Shown: positions 52,518 to 61,274 of the stretch, one piece after another
How the letters are laid out: each line of letters begins with the position of its first letter
How positions within the stretch are numbered: position 1 is the first letter of the stretch
Origin: Ectothiorhodospiraceae bacterium
GTDB lineage: Bacteria; Pseudomonadota; Gammaproteobacteria; Nitrococcales; Aquisalimonadaceae
Length of the DNA: 64,000 nucleotides
Direction: 5' to 3'
Assembly (NCBI GenBank): GCA_020831845.1
Contig: JAFIFV010000070.1
Coordinates: 1-64,000 of the forward strand
Translations under genes and position numbers: made by a program
The notes under the pieces: model-generated
Told to the model about the DNA's origin: nothing
Databases searched by the model: none
Seen by the model: the letters and a program-made list of their open reading frames with translations, nothing else

Positions 52518-54317
52518 GTGGCCGGTCATTCCGAGGCACCAACCTTCCGCGACATCCGTCCAGCCGGCCCGACGGGAGCGCATCACATATCCGAGGACCG
52601 GAGAGCACGATTCCACGCACGCCGCAGGCCTCGGCCGTCCTGGCTGGCGGGGCTGCTCCTGCTGACCCCCTGCATGGTCCACGGCTCGGTACTGATCACG
52701 TTCAACCCCGAGCCGCCGGCCCGGGTATCCGCATCCGCGGGATCGGTCGGACTGACCATCGTCGTGCAGGCGCAGAGCACGTTTGAAACCGGACTGGACT
52801 GCGCATTCGGGATATTCGTGGCCGCCGACGCGGCCGGACAGGCGCAGGAGAGCGACGACACCACCGTGGTGGTACCCGCGGGCACCTACGGCCCCGGAGA
52901 CACCATCGATAGCGGTTCCATCACCATCAACATCAATGACACCTTCCGCGAAGCCGAAGGCTTCAGCGTCGGCATCAGCGACTTCACGGACAGTTGCGGG
53001 GGCGACGGCGGCTATCAGGTGGAAGCGGATTTCGAGCCTCGGTTCGTCGCGATCAGCCAGGGGCTGGGAGACCGGGAGGGACTGACGGATCGCCAGAGAA
53101 GGGTTGCCGGCGCCCTGGACAACGCCTGCGCCGCACTGCAGGAGATTCCCGAAGACGAGCGCACGCCCAGGCAGAACGACCTCGTCACCATCTGCGACGC
53201 CGCAGCAGCAGCGGATGAGCCGGGTGCCATCTACGACGGGCTCGCCCCGGAGGAGGTGGCCGCACAGGGGCGCGCCGGTCTGCAGAGCATGCGCCAGCAA
53301 CTGCAGAACATATCCACCCGTGTCGGCGAACTCCGGGCCGGCGCCACCGGTTTCAGCACCGGTGGCCTAGCCATTGCGCTGCACGGCGAGCAACTGCCGG
53401 TGCGGCTCATCGGCAACGCGCTGGGGGGCGGCGCCGGTGACGATTTTCTGGCCTTCAGCCGGTGGGGGCTGTTCGTCAACGGGTCGGCGAGCTTCGGCAG
53501 CCGGGAACGCACCGACAACGAACCAGGCTTCCGCAGCAAGTCCTTCGGGCTCACCGCCGGGATCGACTACCGGTTCACTCCGGAGACCGTCGCCGGCGTC
53601 GCGCTGGGGCTGACCCGCACCGATTCCGACCTGAGGGCGAACGCCGGCGGCGTCGACGTGGACGGCTACAGTCTTTCGCTGTACGGCACGCATTTTCTGC
53701 CCAACGCGTTCTACGTGGACGGTATTGTCACCATCGGCTACAACCGGTACGACACGGTGAGGACACTGTTCTCCGACCCCAACGGCCAGAACGCTCGCGC
53801 CAGCCCCCGCGGTACCGAGTACGCGCTGGGGCTGAACGCCGGCTATGATCATGCCAGCGGGCCGTGGACCGCCAGCCTGCAGGCCGGGCTGGACTACGTG
53901 CGGGTGGAGATCGACAGCTACACCGAACGCCCCAGCAATCCGAACAACCCCGGCACGGGCGCGATGCTGGCCATCGACAGCCAGAGCATCGAGTCGAAAA
54001 CCGCCGAGGCTGCCGTCCAGCTCACCTACGCCGCCAGCCACCCATGGGGCGTGATGCTCTACACCGGTCGCTGGGGCGTGGAACGCGAGTTCAGTCACGA
54101 CAGTCGGCGCATCAATGCGCGCTTCGTGGAAGATCCGACCGGGAGCACCTTCGCCCTGCGCACCGATGCTCCGGACCGTATCTACGTCAACATCGGTGCG
54201 GGCATCACTGCCCAGATGGCGCGCGGACGCGCAGCCTACGTCTTTTTTGAATCGGTGGAAGGCATCAGCGGCTACAGCCTGTACCACCTGGATCTGGGGT
54301 TCAGAATGGAGTTCTGA
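52518..54317 (+). CDS. Autotransporter-domain protein with Calx-beta-like passenger
   Basis: A 599-residue outer-membrane protein. The frame has no nearby ATG; a GTG at 52518 with GGGGG 7 nt upstream is the best start and gives a long basic n-region before the signal helix (WLAGLLLLTPCMVHG). Residues ~60-165 look like a Calx-beta-type immunoglobulin fold (LITFNPEPPARVSA, GTYGPGDTIDSGSITI). A helical linker (~185-300) and a C-terminal autotransporter barrel (~320-599, ending FRMEF) follow. It is a paralogue of the protein at 17098-18507. Passenger function unknown. Confidence 0.75.
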   Translation: MAGHSEAPTFRDIRPAGPTGAHHISEDRRARFHARRRPRPSWLAGLLLLTPCMVHGSVLITFNPEPPARVSASAGSVGLTIVVQAQSTFETGLDCAFGIFVAADAAGQAQESDDTTVVVPAGTYGPGDTIDSGSITININDTFREAEGFSVGISDFTDSCGGDGGYQVEADFEPRFVAISQGLGDREGLTDRQRRVAGALDNACAALQEIPEDERTPRQNDLVTICDAAAAADEPGAIYDGLAPEEVAAQGRAGLQSMRQQLQNISTRVGELRAGATGFSTGGLAIALHGEQLPVRLIGNALGGGAGDDFLAFSRWGLFVNGSASFGSRERTDNEPGFRSKSFGLTAGIDYRFTPETVAGVALGLTRTDSDLRANAGGVDVDGYSLSLYGTHFLPNAFYVDGIVTIGYNRYDTVRTLFSDPNGQNARASPRGTEYALGLNAGYDHASGPWTASLQAGLDYVRVEIDSYTERPSNPNNPGTGAMLAIDSQSIESKTAEAAVQLTYAASHPWGVMLYTGRWGVEREFSHDSRRINARFVEDPTGSTFALRTDAPDRIYVNIGAGITAQMARGRAAYVFFESVEGISGYSLYHLDLGFRMEF

Positions 54318-54511
54318 GAAGCATTTTCCAGGGAGAACCAGCCTCGGTATCCCAGCGTTTCCCTTGCGCTCGGCGCGCAGGTCAGGGAGAATTCCGGGGC
54401 TGGGGTGGAAGATGCCGATCAAATCACAGAACTGCCCCCTGGGTCGGACGTTTAATCTGTACAGCGCCTCCTCGCGCTCGCGACTTCTAAAGAAAAGTAA
54501 TCGGCGACCTA

Positions 54512-55354
54512 ATGGCTGGCAAAGATCCCTATGTCAAAGTGCTCGACATCGAGCAGACCCTTGCGGAATTGAACCACACGGTGGATCAGTTGCGCCAGGA
54601 GCGGGACGATCTCGAGATCGCGCTGACCACGGCCGTCGAGCACGGCGATGCCATCGAATCGCAGTTGGAAATGGCCAACCGCCAATTGCATCGCGAAATC
54701 CAGGAACGGCGGGCCATTGAAAAGCAGTTGCGCGATCTGGTGGCCACCATCTCCCAGAAGAGCCGGGACCTGGAAGTGGTGCTGCAGACGATCACGGAAC
54801 ACTCCGACCAGATGGACCTGCACTGGCTGGGCCGCTATATCGAATCCGAGAACACCGCACGGCAGGATCCGCTTACCGGCCTGGCCAACCGTCGCCTGCT
54901 GGACGAGTCCGTTGCCCATGAATGGGCGCGCGCGCGCAGACAGCGGCAGTGGCTGTCCATGCTGCTCTGCGACGTTGACTACTTCAAGGCGTACAATGAC
55001 CGACACGGCCACCTGGGCGGCGACGAATGCCTGAAGCGCATTGCCGACACACTGAAACAGGAACTTCATCGCGAGAGCGACCTGATCGCCCGCTATGGTG
55101 GTGAGGAATTCGTGCTTCTGCTTCCGGACACCGACTCCATCGGCGCACTGCGCGTGGCCGAGAGCATCCAGCGGGCGTTCGCGCTGATCGCGATTCCCCA
55201 CGAAGAATCACCGTTCGGCTACATCACGCTCAGCATCGGGATTTCCTCCATGCAGCCCGGCGATGAATGCGAATCCGCGCTGTTCGCGGAAGTCGACCGC
55301 CGCCTCTACAAGGCGAAGCAACAGGGCCGCAACCTCATCGTCGCGAACGACTGA
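54512..55354 (+). CDS. GGDEF diguanylate cyclase with N-terminal coiled coil (SiaD-like)
   Basis: A 280-residue cytosolic enzyme that makes cyclic di-GMP from GTP. Residues ~10-105 form a coiled coil (LNHTVDQLRQERDDLEIAL...), and ~115-275 the GGDEF domain with DPLTGLANRR, the signature GGEEF, and an inhibitory RxxD site (RESD) five residues before it. A soluble coiled-coil cyclase is the output of the SiaABCD pathway in Pseudomonas, and the next three genes encode kinase, STAS and phosphatase parts of such a circuit. The ribosome-binding site is weak. It is the first gene of the operon. Confidence 0.9.
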   Translation: MAGKDPYVKVLDIEQTLAELNHTVDQLRQERDDLEIALTTAVEHGDAIESQLEMANRQLHREIQERRAIEKQLRDLVATISQKSRDLEVVLQTITEHSDQMDLHWLGRYIESENTARQDPLTGLANRRLLDESVAHEWARARRQRQWLSMLLCDVDYFKAYNDRHGHLGGDECLKRIADTLKQELHRESDLIARYGGEEFVLLLPDTDSIGALRVAESIQRAFALIAIPHEESPFGYITLSIGISSMQPGDECESALFAEVDRRLYKAKQQGRNLIVAND

Positions 55355-55396
55355 CCGCTTTCACGGGTACACACGCACTTACCACAAGGGGCACGC

Positions 55397-55969
55397 ATGG
55401 CAGAGGATTTCGGACAGATCCAGACGATTCCGCACGACCGCGAGACGGAGTCCCTGAAGCTGTCTTTCTGGCCCGGGTCGGTCCCGTTGCAACAGCGCTG
55501 GCGCAACAACGGGCTGTCCGCAGACTTCCTGGGCGACTACGTCACCACGTTCTTTCCGCTGGACGAGAACGACCCGGCCACGAAAAGGCGCCAGGATGAA
55601 ATCCGCGGCGCTGTTTCCTTCGTGGCCAACGAACTGCTGGAAAACGCAATGAAGTTCCACGATGAATCGCTGCCCGAACCGATTACCGTGGAACTCTACC
55701 TGCAGCGGCAACAGATCGTAATTCAGGAGAGCAACGCCGCCAATGCGGCCAGAGCCGACGAGTTCCGGACATTCGTGCGGCGCCTGCGGGAATCGGATCC
55801 GACCGAACTGTACATCAGCCAGATCGAGGAAAACGCCATGTCCGACACGACGGCGGGCCTGGGTTACCTCACGATGATCAACGACTACCAGGCCGAGCTG
55901 GCGTGGCGTTTCGAAACCGTCGCCGATGCCGGATTTCGCGTCACCACACAGGTAACCATCAAGATATGA
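55397..55969 (+). CDS. slr1658-superfamily (SiaB-like) anti-sigma-type kinase
   Basis: A 190-residue GHKL-fold protein of the slr1658/SiaB type (DUF6272-like). The N-box is ANELLENAMKFHDE and the G1-like region GLGYLTMINDY; these should bind ATP. By analogy with SpoIIAB/SiaB it phosphorylates a Ser or Thr of the STAS partner encoded immediately downstream, with ATGA overlap. Its activity sets whether the partner is free to act on the cyclase. The exact kinase activity is inferred. Confidence 0.82.
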   Translation: MAEDFGQIQTIPHDRETESLKLSFWPGSVPLQQRWRNNGLSADFLGDYVTTFFPLDENDPATKRRQDEIRGAVSFVANELLENAMKFHDESLPEPITVELYLQRQQIVIQESNAANAARADEFRTFVRRLRESDPTELYISQIEENAMSDTTAGLGYLTMINDYQAELAWRFETVADAGFRVTTQVTIKI

Positions 55970-56328
55970 CGGAGCAAGTTGCGATGCAGTCTCTGACTGG
56001 AGAGGGCTACACTGTCGAATTCGACAGCGAGAAGGATTGCGTGTACATGGCGGGATCGCTTCGCCTGGGAGGACTGACCGAGTACGCTCCGATTTCCCGG
56101 CTGCTGGAGGAAGCGCTGGACGATCGGGATCAGCTGACACTGGATCTTACCCGCCTCGAGTTTCTGAACAGCTCCGGGATTGCCACGCTGTCGAAGTTCG
56201 TGATCAGTGCCCGCAACCGTCAGACCTGCTCACTGACCATCCGCGGCTCCGACAGCATCGCCTGGCAGGGCAAGTCGCTGAACAACCTGAAGCGCCTGAT
56301 GCCCTCCCTCGAACTGACGTTCGAATAA
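55966..56328 (+). CDS. slr1659-superfamily STAS-domain regulator (anti-anti-sigma-like)
   Basis: A 120-residue STAS protein. The phosphoacceptor loop LEFLNSSGIATLSKF is well conserved, with Ser in the canonical position. It should be phosphorylated by the upstream kinase and dephosphorylated by the membrane PP2C encoded 5 bp downstream. In the related Sia system the equivalent small protein (SiaC) binds and activates the diguanylate cyclase when unphosphorylated. The start at 55966 overlaps the previous stop; Met7 with GGAG upstream is an alternative. Confidence 0.85.
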   Translation: MTEQVAMQSLTGEGYTVEFDSEKDCVYMAGSLRLGGLTEYAPISRLLEEALDDRDQLTLDLTRLEFLNSSGIATLSKFVISARNRQTCSLTIRGSDSIAWQGKSLNNLKRLMPSLELTFE

Positions 56329-56332
56329 CGCC

Positions 56333-57865
56333 ATGACCATGGCGGCGGGTGGAAACCGGATACCGGTCACCTCGGGTCTGACATTTCGTCAGGCCGCCGT
56401 CACGCTGGTGATCGTGCTCCTGCTTGGGCTGATCGCCGCCATCATCGAGCTGGCCTCGGAATTGCGCGTGATGCGCGGCGAAATACGCCAGCAGACCATG
56501 GCGACACTCAACCTGGTCCGCGGACCTGCGGCCGAGGCCGCCTACCAGTTCAACGATGAACTGGCGGGCCGGGTGGTCGGCGGGCTGTTCGCCAACCGCG
56601 AGATCCAGCAGGTGGCCCTGCGGGACAATTTCGGGGGTGTGATCGCGCAGCGCGAGCGGGAAGCCGTATCCGATCCCGGCCCGGTGATCAACCGGCTGTT
56701 TGGCGGCATCACCGATTACGCCATCGAATTGCATCACGGCACCGGGGTCACCGCCGAAGAGCATGTCGGCTATCTGGAAGTCACGCTGGCAGAGTCCGAG
56801 ATCGCCAGCAGCTTCATGGAGCGCGGTGTGGTCATCGTGCTGGTGGGGCTGGCGAAGGCGCTGATCATTTCCGCGCTGGTGGTACTGATCTTCTATTTCA
56901 TGATCACGCGACCGCTGCTGCGGCTGCACAGCGCCATCGGCAGGATCGACCCCAACCATCCCGGCCAGTGGCCCCGCCCCAGCATGCGCTACCACGATCG
57001 GGACGAACTGGGCCAGATCGTCGCCGGCCTGGATGACCTGATGCACAACTTCCAGCGCGTGCTGGCTCAGCGCGACAAGGCGCATGACGAGAATGCGCGG
57101 CTGGGTGCGGAACTGGATGTTTCCCGCCGCATCCAGCAGATCCTGCTGCCCTCTACCGCCGAACTGGACGAGATCCACGAGCTGGATATCGCCACCTATA
57201 TGGAACCTGCCGAGGAAGTGGGCGGGGATTACTACGACATCCTGCGCCATGACCAGGGCGTGCGCATCGGTATCGGCGACGTCACCGGACATGGACTGGA
57301 AAGCGGTGTGGTCATGCTGATGACCCAAAGCGCGGTGCGCACCACCCTGGCGAGCCGCGAGGCCGACATGTCGCGGGTGATGGAAGTGCTCAACAACACC
57401 ATCTACAACAACGTTCAGCGTATGGGTTCGGGCAAGAACCTGACGCTGGCGCTGCTGGACTACGAGTCCGCCGAAGGCAACGGCCCGGAACGTGGACAGC
57501 TTCGCATCAGCGGGCAGCACGAAACCGTTATCGTGGTTCGCAGCGACGGCCGCGTCGAGATCATCGACACCGATGAGCTGGGTTTCCCCATCGGCCTGGT
57601 GGAAGAAGTCGTCCAGTTCGTCAACGAGACCCGGCTGACACTGCAACGCGACGACGTTGTGGTGCTCTACACCGACGGCATTACCGAGGCCGCCGACGAG
57701 CAGCACGGGCTTTACGGGCACGACCGCCTGGTGGAGATTATCGTTGCCCACCACGGCGAATCCGCGGAAGCCATCAAGGACGCCATCATCGCCGACGTGA
57801 AGCGCCACATGGGCACGCAGACGCTCTACGACGATCTGACCTTGGTGGTCCTTAAACAGAACTGA
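56333..57865 (+). CDS. Membrane PP2C/SpoIIE phosphatase with HAMP (SiaA-like)
   Basis: A 510-residue sensor phosphatase. Two membrane helices (~20-42 and ~172-195) flank a ~130-residue periplasmic domain; a HAMP domain (TRPLLRLHSAIGRI) and coiled linker lead to the SpoIIE-type catalytic domain (~265-510). Metal-binding motifs are VGGDYYDI, GIGDVTGHGLESG, YTDGITEA and DDLTLVVLK. It is predicted to sense a periplasmic cue and dephosphorylate the STAS protein, thereby switching c-di-GMP synthesis. Architecture and gene neighbours match SiaA. Confidence 0.9.
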   Translation: MTMAAGGNRIPVTSGLTFRQAAVTLVIVLLLGLIAAIIELASELRVMRGEIRQQTMATLNLVRGPAAEAAYQFNDELAGRVVGGLFANREIQQVALRDNFGGVIAQREREAVSDPGPVINRLFGGITDYAIELHHGTGVTAEEHVGYLEVTLAESEIASSFMERGVVIVLVGLAKALIISALVVLIFYFMITRPLLRLHSAIGRIDPNHPGQWPRPSMRYHDRDELGQIVAGLDDLMHNFQRVLAQRDKAHDENARLGAELDVSRRIQQILLPSTAELDEIHELDIATYMEPAEEVGGDYYDILRHDQGVRIGIGDVTGHGLESGVVMLMTQSAVRTTLASREADMSRVMEVLNNTIYNNVQRMGSGKNLTLALLDYESAEGNGPERGQLRISGQHETVIVVRSDGRVEIIDTDELGFPIGLVEEVVQFVNETRLTLQRDDVVVLYTDGITEAADEQHGLYGHDRLVEIIVAHHGESAEAIKDAIIADVKRHMGTQTLYDDLTLVVLKQN

Positions 57866-57879
57866 CGGAACCAACCATC

Positions 57880-58659
57880 ATGCAGCGAATGCTGAACCTT
57901 GTCGCCGCCAGCGGCCGCCGCCTGGCCGCGCTGGCGCTGACCGCGGGCCTGGTGATGACTGCCACCTCGCAAGCGCAGACACTGAACGACATCCAGTGGG
58001 TGACCGAGGAGTACGCGCCCTACAACTTCAGCGAAAACGGCATCGCCACCGGCATCTCGGTGGACGTCCTGGCGAAGATCTGGGAAAAACTGGGCGTGGA
58101 GCGCAGTGCCGAGGACATCCGCGTTCTGCCCTGGGCGCGCGGCTACAGGATGGCGCAGGAACAACCCGACGTCTGCCTGTTTGCGACCACGGTGACCGAG
58201 CCGCGCCGGGAGCTGTTCCAGTTCATCGAGCCGCTGGTGGAAGTCAGGATCGCCATCGTTGGCCCGCGCGATGCCGACGTGCGGATCGGCTCCGTGGATG
58301 ACCTCGCCCCGCTGCGCATCGGGGTGGTCCGGGACGACATCGGCGAGCACCTTCTGGAACTGGCCAACGCGCAAAGCACCATGATACGAACGGATTCCGC
58401 CCGCATCATGGTTCGCATGCTGCGCGGCCGACGCTTCGAAGCGGTGGCCTACGATTCCGACGTCACCCGGTGGAACATGCTGCAGGAGGGCATCGAGCCC
58501 GCCGACTACCGCGACTTCTATATCCTCGAAGAGGCCACCATGGGTTACGCCTGCAGCAAGGACATGGACCCCGATCTGGTGGCACAGATGCAGAGCGCAC
58601 TGAACGCGCTGATCGAGGACGGCACGGTGGAGCGCATCACCCGGCAATACCGCGAGTAG
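57880..58659 (+). CDS. Periplasmic solute-binding protein (SBP family 3) of the signalling operon
   Basis: A 259-residue exported protein with a signal peptide ending ATSQAQ. The fold is periplasmic binding protein type 2 (WVTEEYAPYNFSENGIATG, VLPWARGYRMAQEQPD, LRIGVVRDDIGEH), as in amino-acid ABC transporter binding subunits. No permease genes follow. It starts 14 bp after the phosphatase, so it may present its ligand to the phosphatase's periplasmic domain rather than import it; that is inference. Confidence 0.85.
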   Translation: MQRMLNLVAASGRRLAALALTAGLVMTATSQAQTLNDIQWVTEEYAPYNFSENGIATGISVDVLAKIWEKLGVERSAEDIRVLPWARGYRMAQEQPDVCLFATTVTEPRRELFQFIEPLVEVRIAIVGPRDADVRIGSVDDLAPLRIGVVRDDIGEHLLELANAQSTMIRTDSARIMVRMLRGRRFEAVAYDSDVTRWNMLQEGIEPADYRDFYILEEATMGYACSKDMDPDLVAQMQSALNALIEDGTVERITRQYRE

Positions 58660-58704
58660 ACCGGCCGCGGCAGCCCCGTCATGAGGCCGCCATCATGGCC
58701 CCTC

Positions 58705-59559
58705 TCATGCCGTTAGGGCCCCCTGCTGCCAGGCGGCGGGTTCCGACCGCTCCTCCGCGCTCCCACGCCACACGAACGCCGCCACCTCCCGTGCGATGAG
58801 CTCCGCATGGGTCACCGGCCCCATATGGCCGGGGCCCTGGTAGAGGCGTTCACTGAGCGCGCCGCAGACATGGGCGAGCACGCCGTGTATCGCGGTGACC
58901 GGGGCATTCGCGCCTCGCCCGCGCATGTACATGACCGGCACGCGCAACCCTCCCAGGTCGGACGGCCGCATGTCGTCCCCCAGCAGGGCCTCGAAGGTAT
59001 TCGCCACCGCGGGCATGCGTTCGGCCACCCGCTCCCGCGCCGGCACCGGCAACCGCTCCCAGGCGCCGGCTCCAGACCAGTAGTCGACGAAAACCGCCGC
59101 AGCCGCCGCGTGGTCTCCGCGCTGCATCGCACTATCGATCCATCCGTACACGGTGAGGATTTCCTCCAGCGCCGGAACGGTGCTTGCTGTGTGGGAGAGC
59201 AGGACGAACGCCACCGGCTCGTACAGCACCAGGCTGCGCACCCGGTCCGGATGCGTCAGTGCCAGCTTCAGCGCAACCGCGCCGCCATAGGAATGCCCCA
59301 CCAGGTGCACCGGCTGCTCCAGCAGCGCCAGCAGCCTCTCCAGCCGGGCCACTTCCCCTTGCAAACTGGGATACTCTCCGTCCTGCCAGCCGCCGCTGCG
59401 GCCATGGCCGACCAGATCCACCGATATGACTGTGTTACGGGTCGCCATGTGCTCCATCAGCGGCAACCACTGGGCGGAGGAGCCACCGCTGCAGTGCAGC
59501 GCCATCACCGGGCTTCCCGCGCCCAGCGTCCGATAGTGGGGAATCGCGTCTGTGTTCAT
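58705..59559 (-). CDS. Alpha/beta-hydrolase
   Basis: A 284-residue cytosolic hydrolase. The oxyanion-hole region is LHCSGGSSAQW, the nucleophile elbow GHSYGG (LVGHSYGGAVALKLAL) and the catalytic His lies in YQGPGHMGPVTH, with an Asp-containing cap between. AAGGA precedes the ATG at 59559. It resembles generic haloperoxidase/epoxide-hydrolase-like enzymes; the substrate is unknown. It converges on the signalling operon. Confidence 0.85.
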   Translation of the reverse strand: MNTDAIPHYRTLGAGSPVMALHCSGGSSAQWLPLMEHMATRNTVISVDLVGHGRSGGWQDGEYPSLQGEVARLERLLALLEQPVHLVGHSYGGAVALKLALTHPDRVRSLVLYEPVAFVLLSHTASTVPALEEILTVYGWIDSAMQRGDHAAAAAVFVDYWSGAGAWERLPVPARERVAERMPAVANTFEALLGDDMRPSDLGGLRVPVMYMRGRGANAPVTAIHGVLAHVCGALSERLYQGPGHMGPVTHAELIAREVAAFVWRGSAEERSEPAAWQQGALTA

Positions 59560-59727
59560 GATGCCGTCCTTCCGTCTGGTTGTTTCACCCGGCGACCGGG
59601 GAACCTTCCCCGCCCACCACACAGACGGCACGCTACGCAGCCCCGGTAATCGGAAGACGTCCCAACGTTGCGGTTCTGTAACCACCCGGTATCCATCCCG
59701 TTGGCGTGCGGGCACGGCGGGAAGACG

Positions 59728-59744
59728 GGTAACAGAGCGTTACC
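59728..59744. promoter_or_regulatory. Inverted repeat GGTAAC-N5-GTTACC
   Basis: A perfect 6-bp inverted repeat in the divergent region between the hydrolase and the small membrane protein. Related half-sites (GTAACC and GGTTAC) occur on both sides of it within about 70 bp, suggesting a regulator with several sites. Confidence 0.35.
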
Positions 59745-59813
59745 ACCGCGACAAACTGCGGTTACTGCCGGCGACCATGCTTGGCCCCCTCTTCAACCAC
59801 GAGGGCCACCGTC

Positions 59814-60086
59814 ATGGAATTCCTGGTCACCATCGCCAATCTGCTGTTTGTCTCGTCCTATTTCGTAAGGCACATGCTGAAACTGCGGATACTCTCGCTG
59901 GCGGGCGTGTGCTGCCTGGTCGCCTACTTCGCCAGCCTGCCCGAGCCACTGATGCATGTGGTGTACTGGAATCTGTTCTATGCCGCGTTGAATGCGGTCT
60001 GGATCGCCCGCTTGCTGATGGAGCGTCGTCCGGGCGCCGCCGACGGGACGGCAACGTCGGCCATGCCGGAGCCCCCGGGCGAGTAA
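59814..60086 (+). CDS. Minimal Popeye-like membrane protein
   Basis: A 90-residue protein with about three membrane helices. The segment VSSYFVRHMLKLRILSLAG, followed by VVYWNLFYAALNAVWIARLLMERRP, closely resembles the membrane part of bacterial Popeye-type proteins, which normally carry a cyclic-nucleotide-binding domain after the ERRP motif. Here only ~20 residues follow and that domain is absent. GAGGG supports the ATG at 59814. Function unknown; it might pair with a separate cNMP-binding protein. Confidence 0.65.
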   Translation: MEFLVTIANLLFVSSYFVRHMLKLRILSLAGVCCLVAYFASLPEPLMHVVYWNLFYAALNAVWIARLLMERRPGAADGTATSAMPEPPGE

Positions 60087-60218
60087 CAATGGGAATACAT
60101 TTTGCTGCAAACCTAACCGCCTTCTGACACCTGACGGATACCTCGCACCGCCATGCTGGTTCCACGGGCTCGGCTGATCCGGGCCCCACATCAACGGAAT
60201 CGAACGAGGGTCCATGCC

Positions 60219-61163
60219 ATGAACGCAGTCGTCAGTATTACAGCCGAACAGACCAGCCAGCAGCGTTATGCCAAGTGCATCGAGGTTTCCAAGCGCATCC
60301 GCTGGGACATTGACCGCGACGTGTTTCGCGGCCGGCAGTTCGACTTCAGCCGCAAGTTCCTGCCGGACGGGCTTGCCAAGGCTGACAGCTTCACCACGCT
60401 GAGCGCGGACGAGAAACGCCTGATGAGCCAGGTCCAGGGCCGCACCTACGCCTATCTGTTCGGACTGGTCGAGCGTTTCATCAATGCCAAGGTGCTCGAA
60501 ATCAGCCGCGAACACTGGCTGGGAGACCAGGTCGCCCTGGAGGCCCTGGTGCGGTTCAGCGACGAGGAGATCAAACATCAGGAGATGTTCCGCCGCATCG
60601 AGGAAATGGTGGCGGCCGGCATGCCCGAGGGCTATGTGCAAAGCGCCGATGCCAACGCGGTGGCCAACGCCGTGCTCAGCAAGTCCACCTGGGCCGTGCT
60701 GGCACTGACCTGCCATATCGAACTGTTCACCCAGGCCCATTACCGCCAGAGCATCGAGCCGGACGATGGCCTCTCGGAGCTGTACAAGGATGTCTTCCTT
60801 TACCACTGGCGGGAGGAATCCCAGCACGCCATCCTGGACGAGCTGGAATGGCGCCGCGAGCATGAGCGCCTGTCCCCTCTGGAGCGGGATCAGGCGGTGG
60901 ATGACCTGATCTCCCTGGTGGGCGCCGTGGACGGTATCCTGCAGGCGCAGGCGGCGTCGGATACCCGCTACTTCGTGCACATCGTCGGACGGCCGGTCGA
61001 CGACCGGGAACAACGCCAGATCAATGCGGCGGTGCTCGGCGCGTATCGCTGGCAGTACATCGTCTCCGGCGTCAGCGAACCCCGCTTCCAGAGCATTCTG
61101 GGCAGCCTGGTCACCGAACAGCAGTTGAACCGCATCCAGCTGGCGCTGGCGCCTATCATGTAA
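60219..61163 (+). CDS. AurF-like diiron protein (ferritin-like)
   Basis: A 314-residue helical protein. The ligand pattern Glu85, Glu117-x2-His120, Glu168, His196, Glu200-x2-His203 (VERF, EIKH, CHIELF, HWREESQH) matches the extra-His diiron site of p-aminobenzoate N-oxygenase AurF and relatives. That predicts O2-dependent oxidation of an amine or a related substrate, but many such proteins are uncharacterised. GAGGG lies 8 nt before the ATG at 60219. The upstream gene is a small membrane protein and the downstream gene a response regulator; no biosynthetic cluster is seen. Confidence 0.78.
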   Translation: MNAVVSITAEQTSQQRYAKCIEVSKRIRWDIDRDVFRGRQFDFSRKFLPDGLAKADSFTTLSADEKRLMSQVQGRTYAYLFGLVERFINAKVLEISREHWLGDQVALEALVRFSDEEIKHQEMFRRIEEMVAAGMPEGYVQSADANAVANAVLSKSTWAVLALTCHIELFTQAHYRQSIEPDDGLSELYKDVFLYHWREESQHAILDELEWRREHERLSPLERDQAVDDLISLVGAVDGILQAQAASDTRYFVHIVGRPVDDREQRQINAAVLGAYRWQYIVSGVSEPRFQSILGSLVTEQQLNRIQLALAPIM

Positions 61164-61274
61164 CCATCAAGCCAGCCGGGCGGCTGCCATGGATTGCGGC
61201 CGCCCGGCGCGCTCTTGTTTGTTTGCGAAACCCGGCTATACCAATAAATGTCCCACAATACGAGGACCACGACA

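Noticed and set aside
54318-54511. Possible structured leader before the diguanylate cyclase
   Set aside because: I looked for a c-di-GMP riboswitch or tRNA-like fold and saw no conserved core.
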